A DNA stretch of 35,725 nt from NCBI GenBank assembly GCA_049437325.1, contig JBMTIM010000033.1:1-35725 (forward strand), in the 5' to 3' direction. Positions 31,645 to 35,725 of this stretch are shown here, piece after piece. How positions within the stretch are numbered: the first letter of the stretch is position 1; each line of letters begins with the position of its first letter. The translations under genes and the position numbers were made by a program. Origin of the DNA: UBA11606 sp049437325. Lineage in GTDB: Bacteria > Actinomycetota > Acidimicrobiia > Acidimicrobiales > Aldehydirespiratoraceae. The notes under the pieces are model-generated. The model was not told the DNA's origin, did no database searches, and saw only the letters and a program-made list of their open reading frames with translations.

Positions 31645-32934
31645 TCAACCAGAAGCCGTTTGCACCGTGCTCGGCTCGATGATCGACATCGCGCCAGTGG
31701 CGGCACCGTTGCGAGTCCACGAAGCGATGTCGTGCTCCTCGGTCAACAACACGATCTGGTGCTCGTTGGAGACCTGCACGAGGATCTCGATGATCTGGGC
31801 CTTCAGTTCTGCCGTCAGACCGGAGAGCGCGTCATCGAGGATGAGCGGCAGACGTTCGCCGTCGGGCCCGAACGTGCTTGCGTCATCGACACGCTGCATG
31901 ATTGCGCGGGCGTAGTCGGTGGAGTCGTCGGTGTCGTCGACCTCCGTCGACATTCCCGAATCGTGTCCCCCGGCGATGGCGCTGGCGAGCGCCTCGATCT
32001 CGTCGCGATGCTCGAACGCCCAGTCGAAGCCGATGTCGCCGGCGAGCTCGGCCCACCGTGCGAGCGCCTCGTCGTGGCGGGCCTTTGTCTCGATGAGCTG
32101 TTGTCGCGATTTCCCGCTGCCGATGAGCCCGTCGACCCGTTGCATGTGGAACCCGAGGTACGACTGGGCGCCTGCCTCTGCCAGCGCGGCCATCTCCGCC
32201 TTGTGGGCCCGGAGCACTCGGTAGTTTCGGAAGAGTGAGACGGTGAGCATCAGGGCCGCAATGATTGCCAACAGCAGCGTGAGTTGTGGGCCGAGGAAGA
32301 TCGCGACCGGGATCAGGGCAAGGGCGGTGATGAGACCTGCGATGAACGACACTCGGCGAGATTCTTCGGCGGTTCGCTGGGCTGCTTCGAAGCGTTCGTG
32401 GCGTTCCTCGATACGACTGACGACGGTGGCGTCCTCGGGGGACGAACCGCTCGACGTGGCGGCATGCTCGAGGCTCTGTTCGCTCTCCCTCGCTGCGTCG
32501 GCTGCTTCCCACAACGTCTCGGGATCGAGGGTGGCAAGACGTCGGATCACCTGCGTGTGGTGGGCGGCAGCGTCGAGGTCACGACTGGTCAACCGGATGG
32601 CCCGCTTTGCGTCGCGGGTCGAGATACCGGCAACAGCCAACAGATCGATGTGACCTTCGGCGTCGGTGAAGTTGGAGCTCACATCGGTAGCGGCGTCGAC
32701 ATCGACGACACGAGCGCGAGCGCCGCGCGGCCGGAAGATCGCAAAGTGGCCGCCGTTGTCGGCCGTCACCTCTGCATGCACGCCGGTGCGGCCGGAACCA
32801 AGACTGCCGACCAACTCGTTGATCAGGCCCTCTCGCTCGAGTTGGCCGACGCCCGGGATGATGGTGAGCTTGGGGTGGAAATCCAATGCGAACGCCGTCT
32901 CATCGGCATCGATGACTAGACGTTCGAATCGCAT
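31645..32934 (-). CDS. Membrane-anchored SMC/YhaN-like protein with degenerate P-loop
   Basis: A 429-residue protein. The N-terminus (RFERLVIDADETAFALDFHP then LTIIPGVGQLEREGLINEL) has the strand and loop layout of RecF/SMC/YhaN ATPases, but the Walker A glycines and lysine are lost. Residues 140-195 are coiled coil. Two adjacent helices at 196-214 and 217-235 form a membrane hairpin, and 236-320 is coiled coil again. The C-terminus has a Walker B-like LPLILDDALSGL (362-373), a D-loop and the LLTEEHDI switch region. Curiously, GLIGSGKS at 269-276 fits the Walker A consensus but lies in the coiled coil. AAAGGA a few bases before ATG 32934 is the ribosome site. The role is unknown. Confidence 0.72.
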   Translation of the reverse strand: MRFERLVIDADETAFALDFHPKLTIIPGVGQLEREGLINELVGSLGSGRTGVHAEVTADNGGHFAIFRPRGARARVVDVDAATDVSSNFTDAEGHIDLLAVAGISTRDAKRAIRLTSRDLDAAAHHTQVIRRLATLDPETLWEAADAARESEQSLEHAATSSGSSPEDATVVSRIEERHERFEAAQRTAEESRRVSFIAGLITALALIPVAIFLGPQLTLLLAIIAALMLTVSLFRNYRVLRAHKAEMAALAEAGAQSYLGFHMQRVDGLIGSGKSRQQLIETKARHDEALARWAELAGDIGFDWAFEHRDEIEALASAIAGGHDSGMSTEVDDTDDSTDYARAIMQRVDDASTFGPDGERLPLILDDALSGLTAELKAQIIEILVQVSNEHQIVLLTEEHDIASWTRNGAATGAMSIIEPSTVQTASG

Positions 32935-33114
32935 AGGGATCCTTTCGGCCGGGCCGACCAGAACTTGAGTCGACGTGGTCGAGAGAGTAACGCTTCCCGA
33001 CGCCACCCTGGCTGTGTCGGCGGGGGGCAACAGGGTCGAGGCCGGCTGTCGGGTTGGGAACCCGACCGCTGCGTGGCATCATTGCCGTCGCTCCGAGCGC
33101 TCGTTCGGAGGCCT

Positions 33115-33187
33115 GCTCCCTTAGCTCAGTCGGCAGAGCGTCTCCATGGTAAGGAGAAGGTCGTCAGTTCAATTCTGACAGGGAGCT
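33115..33187 (+). tRNA. tRNA-Thr (GGT)
   Basis: A 73-base cloverleaf. The acceptor GCTCCCT pairs with AGGGAGC, and the discriminator is T. The D arm is GCTC...GAGC. The anticodon stem TCTCC/GGAGA encloses loop ATGGTAA (anticodon GGT). The T arm is GTCAG-TTCAATT-CTGAC. CCA is not encoded. Confidence 0.96.
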
Positions 33188-33215
33188 CGTCGGTTCGACT
33201 CGTCGTACGAACCAT

Positions 33216-33292
33216 GGCGACGTAGCTCAGTTGGTGAGAGCGCTCGACTCATAATCGAGAGGTCGACAGTTCGAATCTGTCCGTCGCTACCA
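33216..33292 (+). tRNA. tRNA-Met (CAT), elongator type
   Basis: A 77-base cloverleaf including an encoded CCA. GGCGACG pairs with CGTCGCT (terminal G-T). The anticodon stem CTCGA/TCGAG encloses CTCATAA, anticodon CAT. The T arm is GACAG-TTCGAAT-CTGTC. The paired first base and lack of three G-C pairs under the loop make it elongator rather than initiator. Confidence 0.95.
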
Positions 33293-33323
33293 GGCTCTCG
33301 AGACCACAAAGGAGACGGTGTCG

Positions 33324-33968
33324 ATGACACGAGCACCACATCGTCTCCACATCGTCACAGACTCGTCACGTAACCCGGGCCGGTTCGAGAGGTCCAATAC
33401 TGCTGATCCCGCCATGACCGCACTGGTCGAGCGGGCTGTCGCCGGCGAGCGCGAAGCGTTCGACGAACTGGTCAGGCTCACCCATCGCGATGCATTCGGG
33501 TTGGCGTTCCGGCTCACCGGCAACGAAGAGGATGCATCCGACGTGGTACAAGACGCTTACCTTCGGGCCTATCGAAGCATCAGCCGATTTCGAGGTGATG
33601 CTCGCTTCAGCACCTGGCTCTATCGCATCGTCGCCAACTGCGCCTCCACCTTCAACTCCCGCAAGGGCCGGCAGCGCACCGAGGTGCTCTTCGACGACGA
33701 TGTCGTCGAAGCCCATCCCGACAGGGATCCCGAGCAAGCGGTGGAGGCGACCGCGCTCCGGCAGGCGCTCGACGCAGCGATCCACGATCTTCCACCTCGG
33801 CTTCGTTCGGTGATCGTGTTGCGAGACGTCTACGACTTGCCGCACGAGGCGATCGCCGACGAACTCGGTATCTCGGTGAGTGCGGCCAAGGTCCGACTTC
33901 ATCGAGCTCGTCGACGTCTGCGCGAGCAGGTCTTCCCACTTCCCGGAGAGAACCTCCATGCTGTCTGA
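33324..33968 (+). CDS. ECF-family RNA polymerase sigma factor
   Basis: A sigma-70 family factor of about 214 residues with only regions 2 and 4. Region 2 is in DAFGLAFRLTGNEEDASDVV, with QDAYLRAYRSISRFRGDARF and STWLYRIVAN for -10 recognition. Region 4 is LPPRLRSVIVLRDVYDLPHE to KVRLHRARRRLRE. ATG 33324 is chosen for AAAGGAG at 33308-33314 nine bases upstream. An internal ATG at 33414 (MTALVERAV) matches the usual family start and could be a second one. The stop overlaps the anti-sigma gene by 11 bases. It lies 32 bases after tRNA-Met. Confidence 0.93.
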   Translation: MTRAPHRLHIVTDSSRNPGRFERSNTADPAMTALVERAVAGEREAFDELVRLTHRDAFGLAFRLTGNEEDASDVVQDAYLRAYRSISRFRGDARFSTWLYRIVANCASTFNSRKGRQRTEVLFDDDVVEAHPDRDPEQAVEATALRQALDAAIHDLPPRLRSVIVLRDVYDLPHEAIADELGISVSAAKVRLHRARRRLREQVFPLPGENLHAV

Positions 33969-34317
33969 ATCCCGCCCAGCTGCCTGCGACGCAGTTGCCG
34001 ACGACCTCGCCGCAGTCGACGAGCAGTACGTGCTCAGCCCGGCTGTCGGTGCCCATGTCGAGTCATGCCTGCGGTGTCAGGCCGAGGTCGCCGGGTATCG
34101 CCGGCTGCGTCGGACGCTGCGCAGTCTTGCCGATCATCCCGTGATCGTTTCGCCACAACTCGAGGGTGAGATTCTCGCTCGGCTCGACGTTGCCGACGGT
34201 CGTCCAGCGGCGCGGGTTCCGGTGGCGGCGGCAGCCACGATCGGCAGTATTGCCGCCGCAGCGGGGGTCATCGTTCTCGCGGCTCGCCACCGTCGCGTGC
34301 TCCGACCGGCTGGTTGA
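33958..34317 (+). CDS. Zinc-type membrane anti-sigma factor
   Basis: A 119-residue protein that should bind and restrain the sigma factor encoded just upstream. The N-terminal anti-sigma domain has the HxxxCxxC zinc motif in GAHVESCLRCQAEVAGY. A hydrophobic helix, AAAATIGSIAAAAGVIVLAA, lies near the C-terminus and is followed by a basic end (RHRRVLRPAG). GGAGAG at 33945-33950 precedes the ATG, which overlaps the sigma gene. Redox or zinc-linked control of the sigma factor is plausible for this class. No protein is left outside the membrane to sense a signal. Confidence 0.88.
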   Translation: MLSESRPAACDAVADDLAAVDEQYVLSPAVGAHVESCLRCQAEVAGYRRLRRTLRSLADHPVIVSPQLEGEILARLDVADGRPAARVPVAAAATIGSIAAAAGVIVLAARHRRVLRPAG

Positions 34318-34387
34318 ACGCTCGCTCCTTGCCGATTCTCGCAGGTTTCGCCCGTCGATCGCGGTGGTAGCCTCAGAGATCGTTCTC

Positions 34388-34463
34388 AGGGGCGTGGCTC
34401 AATTGGTAGAGCACCGGTCTCCAAAACCGGCGGTTGGGGGTTCGAGTCCCTCCGCCCCTGCCA
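34388..34463 (+). tRNA. tRNA-Trp (CCA)
   Basis: A 76-base cloverleaf. The acceptor AGGGGCG pairs with CGCCCCT and the discriminator is G. The anticodon stem CCGGT/ACCGG encloses CTCCAAA, anticodon CCA. The 3' CCA is encoded. TAGCCT at 34368-34373 is a plausible -10. The tRNA-Trp-secE-nusG order is conserved in many bacteria. Confidence 0.97.
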
Positions 34464-34514
34464 TGGAGGTTTCGTCGTCCGGCGAGGCCCCGCACACATC
34501 CAAGGATTTGCATC

Positions 34515-34811
34515 ATGTCGATGAACCGGCAGCAAAAACGAATGCTCCAAAAACAGGGCGAGATCGATGCCGACGGCGCGCCCGTACGCGCTCGCAAAGA
34601 GCCGGCTGCGCCGCGCGAACGTGCCAGCTTTGGCCAGTTCCTGCGCGAAGTGCGGGCCGAGCTCCGCAAGGTCGCGTGGCCGACCCGTGAAGAGACCGTC
34701 AACTATTCGATCGTCGTGCTCGTGACGATCGTGTTCATGGGGGCCCTGATCTACGGCCTCGACTGGCTGTTCTCGACCTTCATCCTCGAACTTTTCGAAC
34801 AGAGATCATGA
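34515..34811 (+). CDS. secE: Preprotein translocase subunit SecE
   Basis: A 98-residue essential Sec translocon subunit. The diagnostic amphipathic helix and loop FLREVRAELRKVAWPTREET is followed by a single transmembrane helix (YSIVVLVTIVFMGALIYGLDW). The N-terminal basic extension (NRQQKRMLQKQGEID) is soluble. AAGGAT at about 34502-34507 precedes the ATG at 34515; ATG 34521 is an alternative. The stop overlaps the nusG ATG by four bases. Confidence 0.96.
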   Translation: MSMNRQQKRMLQKQGEIDADGAPVRARKEPAAPRERASFGQFLREVRAELRKVAWPTREETVNYSIVVLVTIVFMGALIYGLDWLFSTFILELFEQRS

Positions 34812-35578
34812 CCGACGACTTCACCACCGAAGAACACACTCCCGATGCTGGCGAGGACACCGTGCCCGAGACGGCAACGTCCGCTTCGACCGCTCCGGTT
34901 GGGGCAGGACTCGCAAACGAATGGACTGGTGGCGCAGCCGCCGAGTCCGCCGACGGTGACGTCGACGTCATCGACGAAGACGAGCTACTCGCCGGTGCCG
35001 ATGGCGCCGAGGAACGCTACGTCAGCCCCTACGACCGGCCGGGCCGCTGGTTCGTGCTCCACACCCAGTCGGGCTACGAAAAGAAGGTCAAGCAGAACCT
35101 CGAAGCCCGCACTGCGTCGATGAACATGGAGGATCGCATTCACGAAGTCGTCATCCCGACTCGTGAAATTCCCGAGTTCAAGAACGGCAAGAAGGTGATG
35201 ACCGAGAAAAAGCTTTTCCCGGGCTACCTCCTGTGTCGGACGACGCTCGACGACGACGCCTGGTACGTCATCCGCAACACGCCGGGCGTGACGGGGTTCG
35301 TCAACCAGGGTGGGAAGCCTTCGCCAATGCGACGCCGTGATGTCGAGAACTTCCTCGGTGTCGAAGCGGACCGCACGCAAGAGGCCACCAAGAAGTCCAA
35401 GCCGATGTTCGAGTACGACATGGGCGAGACCGTGCGGGTCAAAGAAGGTCCGTTCGCCGACTTCTCGGGTGAAATCATCGAGATCAACGAGGATCAGCTC
35501 AAGGTCAAGGTGCTGGTCAACATCTTTGGTCGCGAGACCCCGGTCGAGCTCGAGTTCGCGCAGGTCGCCCGACTCTGA
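34808..35578 (+). CDS. nusG: Transcription termination/antitermination factor NusG
   Basis: A 256-residue NusG that couples RNA polymerase to Rho or to ribosomal S10. An acidic, disordered N-terminal extension of about 75 residues, common in actinobacteria, precedes the NGN domain (RWFVLHTQSGYEKKVKQNLE, IPTREIPEFKNGKK, FPGYLLCR, VTGFVNQGGKPSPM). The C-terminal KOW domain is VRVKEGPFADFSGEIIEIN, ending VELEFAQVARL. It overlaps secE, and the ribosomal protein operon starts 107 bases downstream. Confidence 0.97.
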   Translation: MTDDFTTEEHTPDAGEDTVPETATSASTAPVGAGLANEWTGGAAAESADGDVDVIDEDELLAGADGAEERYVSPYDRPGRWFVLHTQSGYEKKVKQNLEARTASMNMEDRIHEVVIPTREIPEFKNGKKVMTEKKLFPGYLLCRTTLDDDAWYVIRNTPGVTGFVNQGGKPSPMRRRDVENFLGVEADRTQEATKKSKPMFEYDMGETVRVKEGPFADFSGEIIEINEDQLKVKVLVNIFGRETPVELEFAQVARL

Positions 35579-35624
35579 TCAGCGGCGGCGCTCGCTCGGG
35601 CCGCCAAATCTCCTAGCGCGCAGG

Positions 35625-35653
35625 TTGGCGCGCGTTCGTATCCGGCCCAGAAT
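35625..35653 (+). promoter_or_regulatory. Candidate promoter of rplK
   Basis: TTGGCG (35625-35630) and CAGAAT (35648-35653) are spaced by 17 bases, with the rplK ATG 32 bases downstream. GAGGAAA near 35674 is the ribosome site. This suggests that rplK is transcribed separately from nusG. Confidence 0.45.
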
Positions 35654-35685
35654 GACGGGCCCACAGTTGTCGCGAGGAAACACCC

Positions 35686-35725
35686 ATGGCCAAGAAGCAG
35701 GTCGCTGCTGTCGTCAAGATCCTGA
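35686..35725 (+). CDS. rplK: Ribosomal protein L11, start only (partial)
   Basis: Only the first 13 codons are in the window, MAKKQVAAVVKIL. They agree with the N-terminus of L11 (usual start MAKK-V-A-VKLQ), and the position after secE-nusG is that of rplK. The gene is cut by the window edge. Confidence 0.88.
   Translation, partial: MAKKQVAAVVKIL

Noticed and set aside
33091..33110. Hairpin CTCCGA...TCGGAG before tRNA-Thr as a terminator
   Set aside because: Short stem, no T run, and it lies in the tRNA leader where it has no evident role.
35584..35605. GGCGGC...GCCGCC hairpin after nusG as terminator
   Set aside because: Only six pairs with a ten-base loop and no T run; common by chance at this GC content.
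1..35725. CRISPR arrays, insertion sequences, prophage or integration sites
   Set aside because: No regularly spaced repeats, transposase or integrase genes, or direct repeats at the tRNA 3' ends were found by reading both strands.

Overview
The window is about 35.7 kb of GC-rich, densely coding actinobacterial DNA. Several traits suggest a member of the Acidimicrobiia (Ilumatobacter-like): a complete mycofactocin core, many acyl-CoA, alcohol and P450 catabolic genes, an F-less/heme-rich oxidative gene set, extensive apparent leaderless expression, and the order tRNA-Trp, secE, nusG, rplK. The taxonomic placement is inference. No insertion sequence, phage gene, CRISPR array or broken gene was seen, and no gene-free stretch exceeds 300 bases. 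The longest gaps are 15385-15540 and 32935-33114, in which nothing beyond promoter-like sequence was recognised.

Region 1 (1-9024) is a catabolic cluster: enoyl-CoA hydratase and acyl-CoA dehydrogenase (minus strand), a PEP-utilising swivel-domain protein without an ATP-grasp domain, a zinc alcohol dehydrogenase, an SDR translationally coupled to a truncated pyruvate phosphate dikinase-like protein, and a cytochrome P450. The two phospho-histidine proteins together look like a split dikinase. Region 2 (9100-11700) is housekeeping: HtpX protease, YajQ, tRNA-Tyr with a strong terminator, a PAT/BAR-type GNAT acetyltransferase and a DUF2237 protein.

Region 3 (11703-28189) is the most interesting part, a dispersed mycofactocin locus. 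A TauD-like dioxygenase precedes mftA-mftB-mftC. A GcvT/DmdA-like protein, a BI-1 family membrane protein (minus) and a 58-residue helical protein separate these from mftD. A lipoprotein and a VOC protein (minus) separate mftD from mftE, which is coupled to a mycofactocin-associated SDR. An APH-family kinase (minus) follows, then an NDMA-type zinc alcohol dehydrogenase in line with a MoxR AAA+ ATPase, a VWA protein and a two-gene ABC transporter, and finally mftF. The core makes the peptide-derived redox cofactor mycofactocin (MftA precursor, MftB chaperone, MftC radical SAM, MftE peptidase, MftD oxidative deaminase, MftF glycosyltransferase). The SDR and the NDMA-type dehydrogenase are its probable clients. 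No mftG or mftR is seen in the window.

Region 4 (28186-33000) carries a serine beta-lactamase-like hydrolase, an MFS transporter, a small ABM-domain monooxygenase, another enoyl-CoA hydratase and a membrane-anchored YhaN/SMC-like protein with a lost canonical P-loop. Region 5 (33115-35725) is translation and secretion: tRNA-Thr, tRNA-Met, an ECF sigma factor with a zinc-type anti-sigma, tRNA-Trp, secE, nusG and the first codons of rplK.

A recurring regulatory theme is a TANNNT hexamer 6-9 bases upstream of start codons on both strands, in at least eleven genes. This implies widespread leaderless transcripts.
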